Origin: VXYL01 sp965116935
GTDB taxonomy: Bacteria > Pseudomonadota > Gammaproteobacteria > Pseudomonadales > Azotimanducaceae
Direction of reading: 5' to 3'
NCBI GenBank assembly: GCA_965116935.1
Contig: OZ220737.1
Coordinates: 4,402,001-4,466,000 of the forward strand
Length of the DNA: 64,000 nucleotides
The number at the start of each line of letters is the position of its first letter. Position 1 is the first letter of the stretch. The position numbers and the translations under genes are program-made. The notes under the pieces are model-generated. The model was not told where the DNA came from. It made no database searches and was given only the letters and a program-made list of their open reading frames with translations. Shown one piece after another: positions 7,581-16,890 of this stretch.

Positions 7581-9086
7581 TCAGCGCAGGCCAATGGTCA
7601 TGTTGGGCGACGAGGTTGACGGTTCATCGAACCAGCGCGCAGTGACGGTCTTCGTCTCCGTGTAGAAGCGCACCGCCTGCTTGCCGTAGGCATGCAGGTC
7701 ACCAAAAAAGGAGTCCTTCCAGCCCGTGAAGGAGAAGAACGGCAGAGGCACCGGAATCGGCACGTTGATGCCCACCTGGCCGACGCCGATCTCGTGCTGG
7801 AACTTGCGGGCGTTGGCACCGCTCGACGTGAACAGTGACACCCCGTTGCCGAACGGGCTCGCGTTGATGAGGTCGATGGCGTCGTCCAGCGTGTCGACGG
7901 CAAGGGCCACCAGCACCGGCCCGAAGATCTCGTCGCGGTAGATCGACATCTCGGGCATGACGTCCGCGAACAATGTCGGGCCCACCCAGTTGCCGTTCGG
8001 ATATCCGTCAACGCGACATTCGCTGCCGTCAAGCACGCAGCGGGCGCCCTCCTCCTTGCCGGCACCGATGTAGCCGAGAATCCGCTCGCGTGCCGCGACG
8101 CTGATCTGCGGACCATAGCCAGCGCCAGGATCGTCGCTGACGCCAGGACGAACCGCCGCCATGGCCGCCGCAAGGTCGCCCTCCCACTCCTTGGCATCGC
8201 CCACCAGCACCGCAGCGCTGATCGCCATGCAACGTTGTCCGGCCGCGCCGCAAGCGGCACCGACCAAGCTCGATATGGCCTGCTCGCGGTTCGCGTCCGG
8301 CATCACCACGAGATGGTTCTTCGCCCCCGCGAGCGCCTGCACTCGCTTCAGTGCATTCGTGCCGGTTCGATAGACGTGCTTCGCCACCGGCACCGAGCCG
8401 ACGAAGCTCACCGCCTTGATGTCAGGATGCGCGAGCAGGCCGTCCACCTGCTCGCGGCCGCCGTGCACCACCTGCACGATGCCCTCTGGCGCCCCCGCCT
8501 CGGCGAGAAGTTCCATCAGGAACATGGGCGTCATGGGGTCCTGCTCCGACGGCTTCAGCACGAAGGCGTTGCCGCAGGCCACCGCGATGGGGAACATCCA
8601 CAGCGGAATCATGGCTGGGAAGTTGAACGGCGTGATGCCGGCGCAGATGCCGAGCGGCTGGACGATGCTGTAGGTGTCGATGCGCGTGGCGACGTTTTCC
8701 ACCAGTTCGCCCATAACGAGGTTCGGGATGTTGCAGGCGTGCTCCACCACCTCGATGCCGCGCCACACCTCGCCCATGGCGTCTTCGTGGGTCTTGCCGG
8801 TCTCGCGGGAGAGAACCCGGGCGATGTCCTCCTGGCGTGCCTTGAGGATTGCCTGATACTTGAGCATCAGCCGGGCTCGTTCCGGCACCGGCACGTCGCG
8901 CCACGACTCGTAGGCCCGCATCGCCCCCTGAACCGCTTGATCCAACTCGGCCGGGGTTGCGAACGGCACTTGGCAGAGCACTTCCTGCGTTGCGGGATTG
9001 GTTACCGGGATTGCGCTGCCCTCCCCGACCACGGCCTTGCCGTCAATGAACTGCCCCAGCCGGTCTTCGCCGTTACTCACCTGCAT
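7581..9086 (-). CDS. mmsA: CoA-acylating methylmalonate-semialdehyde dehydrogenase
   Basis: This 501-residue aldehyde dehydrogenase oxidises methylmalonate or malonate semialdehyde to propionyl-CoA or acetyl-CoA with NAD+ and CoA, in valine and inositol breakdown. Family markers are TPFNFPAMIPLWMFPIA, the catalytic cysteine in GQRCMAISAAVLVG and the C-terminal FTGWKDSFFGDLHAYG, which separates MMSDH from other ALDHs. ATG at 9086 has GGGGAG 5-6 nt upstream. Length is normal for the family. It sits between ung (18 nt upstream) and the Gfo/Idh gene, all on the minus strand. Confidence 0.93.
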   Translation of the reverse strand: MQVSNGEDRLGQFIDGKAVVGEGSAIPVTNPATQEVLCQVPFATPAELDQAVQGAMRAYESWRDVPVPERARLMLKYQAILKARQEDIARVLSRETGKTHEDAMGEVWRGIEVVEHACNIPNLVMGELVENVATRIDTYSIVQPLGICAGITPFNFPAMIPLWMFPIAVACGNAFVLKPSEQDPMTPMFLMELLAEAGAPEGIVQVVHGGREQVDGLLAHPDIKAVSFVGSVPVAKHVYRTGTNALKRVQALAGAKNHLVVMPDANREQAISSLVGAACGAAGQRCMAISAAVLVGDAKEWEGDLAAAMAAVRPGVSDDPGAGYGPQISVAARERILGYIGAGKEEGARCVLDGSECRVDGYPNGNWVGPTLFADVMPEMSIYRDEIFGPVLVALAVDTLDDAIDLINASPFGNGVSLFTSSGANARKFQHEIGVGQVGINVPIPVPLPFFSFTGWKDSFFGDLHAYGKQAVRFYTETKTVTARWFDEPSTSSPNMTIGLR

Positions 9087-9104
9087 CCAAGCTCCCCTTT
9101 CCTT

Positions 9105-9824
9105 CTATTCCACGTCGAACCAGTTGATCGGTATCACGCCATGGTCCACCAGATAGCGGTTCACCTGCGAAAAATGGCGGCAACCGAAGAAGCCGCTCGC
9201 CGACAGCGGCGAAGGATGCGGCGCCGTGAGCACCAAGTGCCGTGAGGAACTCACCTGCGCGCCTTTCTTCTTCGCATACGCGCCCCAGAGCAGGAACACC
9301 ACGTTCTCCCGTTCGCGATTCACCACCTCAACGATGCGGTCCGTGAACGTCTCCCAGCCTTGGCCGCGATGCGAACCGGCGCGGTGCTGCACCACCGTCA
9401 GCACCGAATTCAGCAGCAACACGCCTTGCCGCGCCCACGGCGCGAGACAGCCGCATCCGGCCGGCACGGAACCGCCCGTGCGGCCCGCCGGCACGTCGTC
9501 ACTCGACATGTCGGCGTTGATTTCCTGAAAGATGTTCACCAGCGATGGCGGCGCGGCCACGCCCGGTGGCACCGAGAAGCTGAGGCCATGCGCCTGACCG
9601 GGGCCGTGATATGGGTCCTGGCCGATGATGACCACCTTCACCTGATCGAGCGGCGTAGCGTTCAGCGCCGCGAAAATGTCGCCACCCTTCGGATGGACGA
9701 TCTTGCGGGCGCGCTTCTCCGCCAGCAGAAACTCCCGCAGCTTGCGCATGTACGGGGCCTGGAACTCGCCGAGCAGTGCCGCCTTCCACGAGTCGGTCAG
9801 CGCAATGCGATCGGCGTCGCTCAC
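9105..9824 (-). CDS. ung: Uracil-DNA glycosylase, family 1
   Basis: This 239-aa base-excision repair enzyme removes uracil from DNA. The water-activating motif is GQDPYHGPGQAHGLSFSV, with catalytic Asp and His-containing loop, and the DNA-intercalating loop is HPSPLSASGFFGCRHFSQ. The GTG start overlaps the stop of lysS by 4 nt (GTGA), so expression is probably coupled to the lysS transcript. Between the two motifs there is an insertion rich in Gly and Pro (about residues 105-120) that standard enzymes lack; it is short and should not affect the core. Confidence 0.95.
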   Translation of the reverse strand: MSDADRIALTDSWKAALLGEFQAPYMRKLREFLLAEKRARKIVHPKGGDIFAALNATPLDQVKVVIIGQDPYHGPGQAHGLSFSVPPGVAAPPSLVNIFQEINADMSSDDVPAGRTGGSVPAGCGCLAPWARQGVLLLNSVLTVVQHRAGSHRGQGWETFTDRIVEVVNRERENVVFLLWGAYAKKKGAQVSSSRHLVLTAPHPSPLSASGFFGCRHFSQVNRYLVDHGVIPINWFDVE

Positions 9825-11320
9825 GACGCTTCGCCTACCGTCCGCATGGTGGGGAACAGCAGCACGTCGCGGACGCTAGACGCGCCTGAGAGCAGCATGG
9901 CAAGGCGATCGATGCCGAGGCCCTCCCCCGCCGCTGGCGGCATGGCGTACTCCAAGGCGCGGATGTAGTCGGCGTCGAAGTGCATGGCTTCCAGGTCGCC
10001 CTGATCCTTGAGCGCAGCCTGATCGCGAAAGCGCTGCGCCTGATCGTCCGGGTCGTTCAGTTCGCTGAAGCCATTGGCCACCTCGCGGCCAGCGATGAAG
10101 AGCTCGAATCGATCCACCAAGTCCGGGTTGTCGTCGCTGCGCCGGGCGAGGGGCGAGACTTCGCTCGGGTAGCCCGTGATAAAGGTGGGCTGCACGAGCT
10201 TCGCTTCCACCCGGCGCTCGAAGACTTCCATGAGCAGGCGACCCCAGCCCCAGTCGGCGGGTGCCTCCTCGTTGCCAAACAAACGGCGCAGGGTGGCGAT
10301 GTCCTTGAGTGCGTCCGGGTCCACGCCGGTTTCCGCCGCCACAGCATCCAGCATGGTCACGCGTTGGAACGCGTCGTCGAGGCGAATGGTCTCCCCGCCC
10401 GCCTCCACTTCCGCGGCCATGAACCCTTGATCCTTGAGCCGCGCAACCAATTGACGCACCAGCGACTCGGTGAGTTCGATGAGGTCCGCGTAGTTCGCAT
10501 ACGCCTGATAAAACTCCACCGTGGTGAATTCCGGATTGTGGCGTGGCGAGAGGCCCTCGTTGCGGAAGCAGCGGTTGATCTCATAGACGCGCTCGAAGCC
10601 GCCCACCACCAGTCGCTTGAGATAAAGCTCCGGCGCCACGCGGAGAAAAAGCTCCATGTCGAGGCTGTTGTGGTGCGTGACGAAGGGTCGCGCGGTGGCA
10701 CCGCCGGGAATCGGATGCATCATCGGCGTCTCGACTTCGAGATAGTCGCGCGCGTCGAAGAACTCCCGCATCTCCCGCACCAGCGCCGAGCGCAGCCGGA
10801 ACACCCGCCGCGAATCCTCGTTCATGATGAGATCGATGTGGCGGTTGCGGTGCCGAAGCTCGGTGTCGGCGAGGCCGTGGTACTTCTCTGGCAGCGGGTG
10901 CAGGGCCTTGGTGAGCAGCCGAATCTCGCGCGCATGAACCGTGAGTTCGCCGCGGCCCGTCTTCATCATGGTGCCGGCGACGCCGACGATGTCGCCCACG
11001 TCCCAAAGCTCGCGGAAGTCTTCGTAGGCGGCCTCGCCCACATCGCCCTGGCGCACATAGCACTGGATGCGGCCACTCACGTCCTCGAGGATGAGGAAGC
11101 TGGCCTTGCCCATCACGCGGCGCAGCATGATTCGGCCGGCGACGACGGCTTCGTCACCGGCCTCCTCTAGCTCCTCCTTGTTGCGCTCGCCGTGGGCCTC
11201 GATCAGCTCCCGGGCGAGATGCCCGCGCCGCCAATCGTTCGGATACGCCTGTCCGCGACCACGCAAGCGCTCTAGCTTCTCTCGACGGGCAACGGTCTCT
11301 GGCTTGCGGTCAGGCTGCAT
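9821..11320 (-). CDS. lysS: Lysyl-tRNA synthetase, class II
   Basis: This 499-aa class IIb aminoacyl-tRNA synthetase attaches lysine to tRNA-Lys. The N-terminal OB-fold region includes GRIMLRRVMGKASFLILED; motif 2 shows FERVYEINRCFRNEGLSPRHNPEFT and motif 3 ends GLGIDRLAMLL. ATG at 11320 gives MQPDRKPETVARREKLERLR, the expected start; an in-frame upstream extension is unsupported. The gene follows prfB, the usual gammaproteobacterial prfB-lysS order, but the 186-nt gap contains repeats. Its stop overlaps the ung start. Confidence 0.95.
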   Translation of the reverse strand: MQPDRKPETVARREKLERLRGRGQAYPNDWRRGHLARELIEAHGERNKEELEEAGDEAVVAGRIMLRRVMGKASFLILEDVSGRIQCYVRQGDVGEAAYEDFRELWDVGDIVGVAGTMMKTGRGELTVHAREIRLLTKALHPLPEKYHGLADTELRHRNRHIDLIMNEDSRRVFRLRSALVREMREFFDARDYLEVETPMMHPIPGGATARPFVTHHNSLDMELFLRVAPELYLKRLVVGGFERVYEINRCFRNEGLSPRHNPEFTTVEFYQAYANYADLIELTESLVRQLVARLKDQGFMAAEVEAGGETIRLDDAFQRVTMLDAVAAETGVDPDALKDIATLRRLFGNEEAPADWGWGRLLMEVFERRVEAKLVQPTFITGYPSEVSPLARRSDDNPDLVDRFELFIAGREVANGFSELNDPDDQAQRFRDQAALKDQGDLEAMHFDADYIRALEYAMPPAAGEGLGIDRLAMLLSGASSVRDVLLFPTMRTVGEAS

Positions 11321-11333
11321 TGGCGCGGGCCTT

Positions 11334-11490
11334 GTAGGGGCGATGCTTGTGCTCGCCGGCGTTGCGCGAGACGAACGGCCTCGGCGGGGCAAGACGGGCG
11401 ACCACAAGGGTCGCCCCTACGACAGGCCCGATCAGCGAGGCGAACAGGCTCGGCCAAGGGTGCCGGGGGACCACACGGGTCGCCCCTGCG
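11334..11490. repeat. Palindromic repeat cluster, family B (GTAGGGGCG / CGCCCCTAC)
   Basis: GTAGGGGCGA at 11334-11343 is inverted as GTCGCCCCTAC at 11410-11420, and the unit GACCACAAGGGTCGCCCCTAC recurs in a variant form (GACCACACGGGTCGCCCCTG) around 11469-11488. This GTAGGGGCGACC signature is a common interspersed palindromic unit in some gammaproteobacterial genomes. It separates prfB from lysS. Confidence 0.6.
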
Positions 11491-11506
11491 GGCGCAGCGT
11501 CGTCGC

Positions 11507-12605
11507 TCACAGCCCGGCCTTCAGGCTTGCTTCCATGAACTCGGTGAGATCGCCGTCGAGGACCTTGCCTGGGTCGCTGCGCTCCACACCGGTACGAAGG
11601 TCTTTCACGCGGGACTGGTCGAGGACATAGGAGCGGATTTGGCTGCCCCAGCCGATGTCGGATTTCGCATCTTCCATGGCCTGTTGCTCGGCGCGACGCT
11701 TCTGCAGCTCAAGCTCGTGCAGCTTGGCGCGCAACTGCTTGAAAGCGCGGTCTTTGTTCTGGTGTTGCGAACGCTCGCTCTGGCACTGCACCACGACGTT
11801 GGTGGGCAGGTGCGTCAGGCGAACGGCGGAGTCTGTGCGGTTGACGTGCTGACCTCCGGCGCCGCTCGCGCGGTAGGTATCCACACGAACCTCGGAAGGG
11901 TCGATCTCGATCTCAATATCGTCGTCTATTTCCGCCGACACGAATACGGAAGCGAAGGAAGTGTGGCGGCGATTGCCGGCGTCGAACGGCGACTTGCGCA
12001 CCAACCGATGCACGCCGGTTTCCGTTCTGAGCCAGCCATAGGCATTGTCGCCTGAGAACTGCACCGAAGCGCTCTTGATGCCGGCAACTTCGCCTTCGGA
12101 CACCTCGATCACATCGGCACCAAACCCTTGCTGCTCGCCCCAGCGCAGATACATCCTGAGCAGCATCTCCGCCCAATCCTGCGCCTCCGTGCCGCCGGCA
12201 CCGGCCTGAACATCGAGATAGGCACCAGCCTCGTCAAGCTCGCCATCGAACATGCGCCGCAAGTCAAGGCGCGTCAGGTGCGCCTCCACCTCGGCAAGAT
12301 CGGCACCGATCAGATCGAGCGTATCGCCGTCACTCTCGGCAGCCGCAAGCTCGGCTAGCTCCCCGAGATCGTCAAGCTGTCCCTGCACATTGCCGAGACC
12401 GCTTACCACCTCTTCCAAGGCAGCCCGTTCCCTCCCAAGCGCACTGGCGCGCTTCGGGTCGTTCCAAACGTCGGCCTGGGACAACTCCCGCTCGACTTCC
12501 TCAAGCCGCCGCTCACGCTCGGGAAAGTCAAAGATACCCCCGTAGCGCTTCCGCCCGCTGCCCAAGCACCTTCAATGTCTCGCGTATCGAAGTAACCTCA
12601 GCCAT
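11507..12605 (-). CDS. prfB: Peptide chain release factor 2 (programmed +1 frameshift)
   Basis: RF2 reads UAA and UGA stop codons and releases the finished peptide. The gene is in two frames: ATG at 12605 opens 25 codons ending LRGYL followed by in-frame TGA (12530-12528); translation must slip +1 on CTT to read GAC at 12529 and continue to 11507. The joined product is 365 aa, exactly the usual length. The catalytic GGQ lies in RASGAGGQHVNRTDSAVRL, and the anticodon-like tripeptide region near SPFD is present. The slippage lets RF2 sense its own level: low RF2 leaves the UGA unread and favours the shift. It precedes lysS. Confidence 0.96.
12527..12545 (-). promoter_or_regulatory. prfB autoregulatory frameshift site
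   Basis: On the minus strand the sequence is CTACGGGGGTATCTTTGAC. The slippery codon CTT is followed by TGA and C, the weak stop context, and the GGGGG acts as the internal Shine-Dalgarno three nucleotides before CTT. This is the same arrangement as in E. coli prfB. Confidence 0.95.
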
Positions 12606-13010
12606 GACAACCCAAGCGCCACCAAAACGAAGCGCGCCACTCTATCACGCAAGGCACGCCGCAAGCGCCGCCAGCCGCTGTACCCGCTGTACCGCGCGGA
12701 ACAAGCAGCGCTTTGGAGGGAAGGCATTCTGCCTTCTCTGGGCGCCGTAAAGCGCACTCACCGGGAAAACGCCTATCGGCGTTTAGGGAAGGCAGAATGC
12801 CTTCCCTCCAGGGGGCCGTATCTACCGGCAGCGGGGAGACGCCCCCTTGGAGCAAGGGCGTCTCGCCGACGCGCCCTTCGGGCGCGCCGATGCACGCCGC
12901 AAGGCGCGCTTCCTAGTGGGAGCAGTTCGCGGCCCCATACCCCACCCTTGCGCTCGTGGCAAAGCAAACTATCGTGCCGCCTGTCGGATCACCGAGGCCC
13001 CTCCCACCCA
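12606..13010. other. Intergenic region of about 400 nt with repeats
   Basis: No gene is supported. It holds the family A palindromic element at 12714-12810 and a second GC palindrome around 12846-12890 (cgcgcccttcgggcgcg). The promoters of prfB (leftward) and of the restriction-modification gene (rightward) must lie here, but I see no clear hexamers. Confidence 0.6.
12714..12810. repeat. REP-like inverted element, family A, second full copy
   Basis: TGGAGGGAAGGCATTCTGCC at the left end is matched by the inverse GGCAGAATGCCTTCCCTCCA at the right end, with aaacgcctatcggcgttt in the interior. Layout and interior match the element at 5446-5548, with a one-base mismatch in the left inner arm (TTCTCT instead of TTCCCT). 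Confidence 0.85.
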
Positions 13011-16000
13011 ATGCCAACACCAAGCGACAAGCTCATTGCCGCAGCCAAGGCATATTTTGCGGACATCGCCCGCATCCGTGCCTCCGGGGGCGCAACCGGC
13101 GAGCGGTCCGTCTACGCCCCACTCGCCATACTCCTGAACGCCATTGGCACGACCCTCAAGCCCAAGGTCTTCTGCGTAGGCGAGTTGGCCGATCAAGGCG
13201 CCGGCCATCCTGATTTCGGTCTCTACTCCGCCAAGCAGTTGCAAAGGAGCCGCCCCCGCGAGGGCCAAACGCCAGAGCGTGGCGTCGTAGAAGTCAAAGC
13301 GCCCGGCGACGACGCCTGGCTCACCGCCGACAGCGACCAAGTCTCGCGCTACCTCGGCCGCTATCGACTCGTGCTCGTCACCAACACGCATGACTTCGTG
13401 CTCATGGGCTTCGATGTAACCGGCAATCCCACTAAGCTGGAGACCTTCCGCCTCACCGAAGACGCCGACGACTTCCACGACCGAACCCAACACCCCACCT
13501 CCTTCGCCAAAGCAGCCGGTGCTGGCCTCGGCGAGTACCTAGCCCGAGCCCTCTCCCACAGCGCCAGCCTCGCCGAACCAAGAGACCTCGCATGGCTGCT
13601 CGCCTCCTACGCCCGCGACGGCCTCGCGCGCGTCGAATCCGCCGACGATGCACCGTCGCTCACCGCAGTCCGCGCCGCCCTGGAAGAAGCTCTCGGCGTC
13701 CGCTTCGAGGCAGACAAAGGCCGACGCTTCTTCCATTCAACCCTGGTGCAAACCCTGTTCTATGGCGTCTTCTCCGCCTGGGTGCTCTGGTCGCGCCAAT
13801 CGCCACGCCCAACCGGCCCGTTCCGCTGGCGCGAGGCGGTCTGGCACCTGCGCGCACCGGTGTTGCGGGCACTCTTCCAACAGCTCTCCGACCCCGCTCG
13901 CCTCGAAGAACTCAACCTCGTGGAAGTGCTCGACTGGACTGCCGACGCCTTAGGCCGCGTCGATCGGGGGGCCTTCTTCGCGCGCTTCGCCGAAGGCGAG
14001 GCCGTGCCCTACTTCTACGAACCCTTCCTCGAAGCCTTCGACCCCCAGCTTCGCAAGCAACTCGGCGTCTGGTACACGCCGGTGGAAGTCGTGCGCTACA
14101 TGGTCGCCCGCGTGGATCAGGCGCTGAAGGGGGACCTCGGCATCGCCCAAGGACTCGCCGCAGAGAATGTGTATGTGCTCGACCCGTGCTGCGGCACGGG
14201 TGCCTATCTCACGGAGGTGCTGCGGCGCATCGCAGCGAACCTTGAAGCGGAAGGGTTCGGTGCGTTGGTGGGCGCAAGGGTGAGGGAAGCGGCGACGAAG
14301 CGGGTCTTTGGCTTCGAGATCATGCCTGCGCCGTTCGTCGTGGCACATCTGCAGGTAGGACTGACGATGCAGCGCCTGGACGCGCCGCTGGCCGATGACG
14401 ACAGCGAACGGGCGGGGATATTCCTAACCAACGCACTCACCGGCTGGGAACCGCGCGTGGCGAAACCGCTGCCGTTCCGGGAATTGGAGGAAGAGCGGGA
14501 CCGTGCGGAGCGAGTGAAGCGAGACTCGCCGATTCTAGTGATCCTCGGCAATCCGCCCTACGACGGCTATGCGGGTATGGCAATGGACGAAGAGCGCGAA
14601 CTGTCCACCGCTTACCGATCCGTGAAGCGCACGCGCCGTCCCGAAGGCCAAGGATTGAACGACCCTTATGTCCGCTTCTTCCGCATGGCCGAGCGGCGCA
14701 TCGCGCAGAAGACAGGACAAGGCGTCGTCTGCTTCATCTCCAACTACTCGTGGCTCGATGGCCTTTCCTTTTCGGGCATGAGGGAGACGTATCTCGACGC
14801 GTTCGATGCTATTCGTATCGATTGCCTGAACGGCGACAAGTACGCGACCGGCAAGGTCGCACCGGATGGTTCGCCGGACCCGAGCATCTTCTCAACGGAA
14901 GGGGATCCGGTCGGGATTCAGGTTGGCACGGCTGTCGCGACGCTGGTGCGAAAGCCAGACCATGTGCCGACAAAGGCGGTCGAGTTTCGGCACCTTTGGG
15001 GGCAGGAGAAGCCAGCGGAACTCTTGGCAAGCGCCGAATCCGAACCAACAGCGCTCTATGACCGTGTGGAACCGCCGTTTCTTCTCGGCTTGCCGTTTTC
15101 GCAACTGGTAGTACAACAGGAGTGGTTTGGCTGGCCATCCCTACCTGACTTGCTGCCAACGTCATTCCCTGGCGTCAAGACGAGCCGCGATAGGTTTTTG
15201 GTGGAAACAGACCTTGGTCGACTTCGAGCCCGTTTGCGCGATTACTTCGACGCGACGCTGGCGAATGAGGAGATCGACCGACACCATCCCGGAGCAATGG
15301 GCGCGACCGCGAGGTTTGACGGTCCATCGGTACGTGATTTGCTCACGAAGCGAGGCGGCCCTGACGAGGAGGGCTTCATTCGCTTCGCGTATCGGCCCTT
15401 TGACGACCGATGGCTCTACATGGAGAGGGACTCGAACCTTGTCGACCGACCACGTCCCGAGTACCAACCGCACGTCTTCGACGGCAACATCTGGCTGTCC
15501 GCAGCGCAGCACGTCCGCAAAGGCGCGGGTGAACCACAGGCTTGCTTCACAAAGCACATGGGTTCATTGCACCTGATTGAACGCGGCGCACTGATGTTCC
15601 CTGCGTGGCTTCGCGACGAGCACGTGGACGGCGTCGCGCAACGTCGCGCGAATCTATCTCGGGCAGCTCAGAGCTATCTCGACCAAACCGGAGCGAACGT
15701 CGAAGACCTCTTCCACCACATCCTCGCCACCCTCCATGACCCAACCTACCGCGAAGCCAACGCCGGCGCGTTGCGCATGGAATGGCCGCGCATCCCCCTC
15801 CCGGACTGGCCAAACGGCGAAGCCGAAGGCGCAAGAGACGAGCTCCTCCGCTCCGCCAGCCGCGGCCGAGAAATCGCGGCACTGCTGGACTCCGACACCC
15901 CAGTCCCCGGCGTAACCCAACCACCCCTCCACCACGACGTTGCCACAGTCGCCGTCCCCACCACCGTAACCGGCCGCAACATGGCCGCCGAAGACTTCAA

Positions 16001-16358
16001 CGTAACAGCCCGTTGGGGCCACCGCGGCCAAGCCGACGCCGTAATGCCCGGCCAAGGCCGCGCCGAAGAACGCACATTCACCACAACAGAAAGCGTCGCA
16101 CTAGCGGACGCCCTGCCAACCCTAGGCAACACCACGTTCGACATCCACCTAAACGACACCGCCTACTGGCGCAACATCCCCATCGCCGTCTGGAATTACC
16201 GCCTAGGCGGCTACCAAGTCCTAAAGAAATGGCTCTCCTACCGCGAACACCCCATCCTGAACCGCCCCCTAAACCCCGAAGAGGTCCAGCACTTCACCAA
16301 CACCGCCCGCCGCATCGCGATGTTGCTCGTGAAGACTAGCCGGCGACCACCAGCTTGA
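13011..16358 (+). CDS. Type ISP/IIG-like restriction-modification enzyme (N6-adenine methylase)
   Basis: This 1115-aa single-chain enzyme combines a nuclease-like N-terminus with an adenine-N6 methylase. A PD-(D/E)xK pattern is visible early: GHPDFGLYSA followed by VVEVKAPGDDAW. The methylase core has motif I, LDPCCGTGAYL (about residue 388), and the catalytic motif IV, ILGNPPYDG (about 510). The last ~350 residues resemble the target-recognition end of type ISP enzymes. No helicase motifs are seen, so it fits the helicase-less subgroup better than true type ISP. ATG at 13011 gives MPTPSDKLIAAAKAYF, the family start. It needs no partner subunit, and none is adjacent. It should protect against phage DNA; the target sequence is unknown. 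Confidence 0.85.
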   Translation: MPTPSDKLIAAAKAYFADIARIRASGGATGERSVYAPLAILLNAIGTTLKPKVFCVGELADQGAGHPDFGLYSAKQLQRSRPREGQTPERGVVEVKAPGDDAWLTADSDQVSRYLGRYRLVLVTNTHDFVLMGFDVTGNPTKLETFRLTEDADDFHDRTQHPTSFAKAAGAGLGEYLARALSHSASLAEPRDLAWLLASYARDGLARVESADDAPSLTAVRAALEEALGVRFEADKGRRFFHSTLVQTLFYGVFSAWVLWSRQSPRPTGPFRWREAVWHLRAPVLRALFQQLSDPARLEELNLVEVLDWTADALGRVDRGAFFARFAEGEAVPYFYEPFLEAFDPQLRKQLGVWYTPVEVVRYMVARVDQALKGDLGIAQGLAAENVYVLDPCCGTGAYLTEVLRRIAANLEAEGFGALVGARVREAATKRVFGFEIMPAPFVVAHLQVGLTMQRLDAPLADDDSERAGIFLTNALTGWEPRVAKPLPFRELEEERDRAERVKRDSPILVILGNPPYDGYAGMAMDEERELSTAYRSVKRTRRPEGQGLNDPYVRFFRMAERRIAQKTGQGVVCFISNYSWLDGLSFSGMRETYLDAFDAIRIDCLNGDKYATGKVAPDGSPDPSIFSTEGDPVGIQVGTAVATLVRKPDHVPTKAVEFRHLWGQEKPAELLASAESEPTALYDRVEPPFLLGLPFSQLVVQQEWFGWPSLPDLLPTSFPGVKTSRDRFLVETDLGRLRARLRDYFDATLANEEIDRHHPGAMGATARFDGPSVRDLLTKRGGPDEEGFIRFAYRPFDDRWLYMERDSNLVDRPRPEYQPHVFDGNIWLSAAQHVRKGAGEPQACFTKHMGSLHLIERGALMFPAWLRDEHVDGVAQRRANLSRAAQSYLDQTGANVEDLFHHILATLHDPTYREANAGALRMEWPRIPLPDWPNGEAEGARDELLRSASRGREIAALLDSDTPVPGVTQPPLHHDVATVAVPTTVTGRNMAAEDFNVTARWGHRGQADAVMPGQGRAEERTFTTTESVALADALPTLGNTTFDIHLNDTAYWRNIPIAVWNYRLGGYQVLKKWLSYREHPILNRPLNPEEVQHFTNTARRIAMLLVKTSRRPPA

Positions 16359-16375
16359 GGGCACCCGACGTACCT

Positions 16376-16765
16376 TCAGCAATCGCAGATCGCGGAAATC
16401 CGGTCAATCAACTCGTGCTCCGTCGGGCAGGCCATGATCCACCGCGTCACGTCGCCCAGCCGGCTCGGGTCGTCGGTCGACGAAAGAAGCCTGCGAACCC
16501 TAAATGCCATTTCAGCACCGAAGCGTTCCTCGGCGATCACGAACAGCGTGTACCTCGCTCCTTCGGCCCAGCCGTCTCGACGGGATTGCTCCGGCAACTT
16601 AGCAACAATGTCCAGAAATACCTCCTGCGCCTGATCCAAGGGAGCGTCGGGTTCACGCTGTTCGATTGCCCGCAGCAAATCCGTCAAGCGCTCGCGACGG
16701 CCTTCTATTCTTCCCTCGCTACGCCATTGCTCCGGCCACTGAGCAACCCTGTCCACCAACGCCAT
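16376..16765 (-). pseudogene. C-terminal fragment of an Rpn-family nuclease gene
   Basis: This 129-codon frame matches the C-terminal third of the intact Rpn gene at 16891-17835. TLFVIAEERFGAEMAFRVRR aligns with TLRLVAERRFGVGTASQLAD, and the ends WIMACPTEHELIDRI and WVMDCQTADELIARV are alike. Upstream the homology runs two or three residues further (EEAS) and then hits a stop, so the front two thirds are gone. It has a good start and GAGG at proper spacing, so a short protein might still be made, but it lacks the catalytic PD-(D/E)xK core. Confidence 0.75.
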
Positions 16766-16803
16766 GCTCGCCTCTTCTGAGTCTCGTTAGCTCCGTAGCG
16801 CAC

Positions 16804-16872
16804 CGCCATTACCTCACCAACACCGCCCGCCGCATCGCCTTGCCGCTGCTGAAGACCAGCCCGACCAAGTGA
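16804..16872 (+). pseudogene. Remnant of the 3' end of a second restriction-modification gene
   Basis: The last 20 or so codons read HYLTNTARRIALPLLKTSP and then a stop. They correspond to HFTNTARRIAMLLVKTSRRP at the end of the intact enzyme (about 16290-16358). Nucleotide identity is high over the core (ctcaccaacaccgcccgccg). Only the tail of the gene remains, lying between the Rpn fragment and the intact Rpn gene. Confidence 0.75.
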
Positions 16873-16890
16873 GGGCGCTCCTACACAACC

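Noticed and set aside
12528..12530. Selenocysteine or nonsense mutation in prfB
   Set aside because: The context CTT-TGA-C with an upstream G run is the known programmed frameshift, and the downstream +1 frame is intact.
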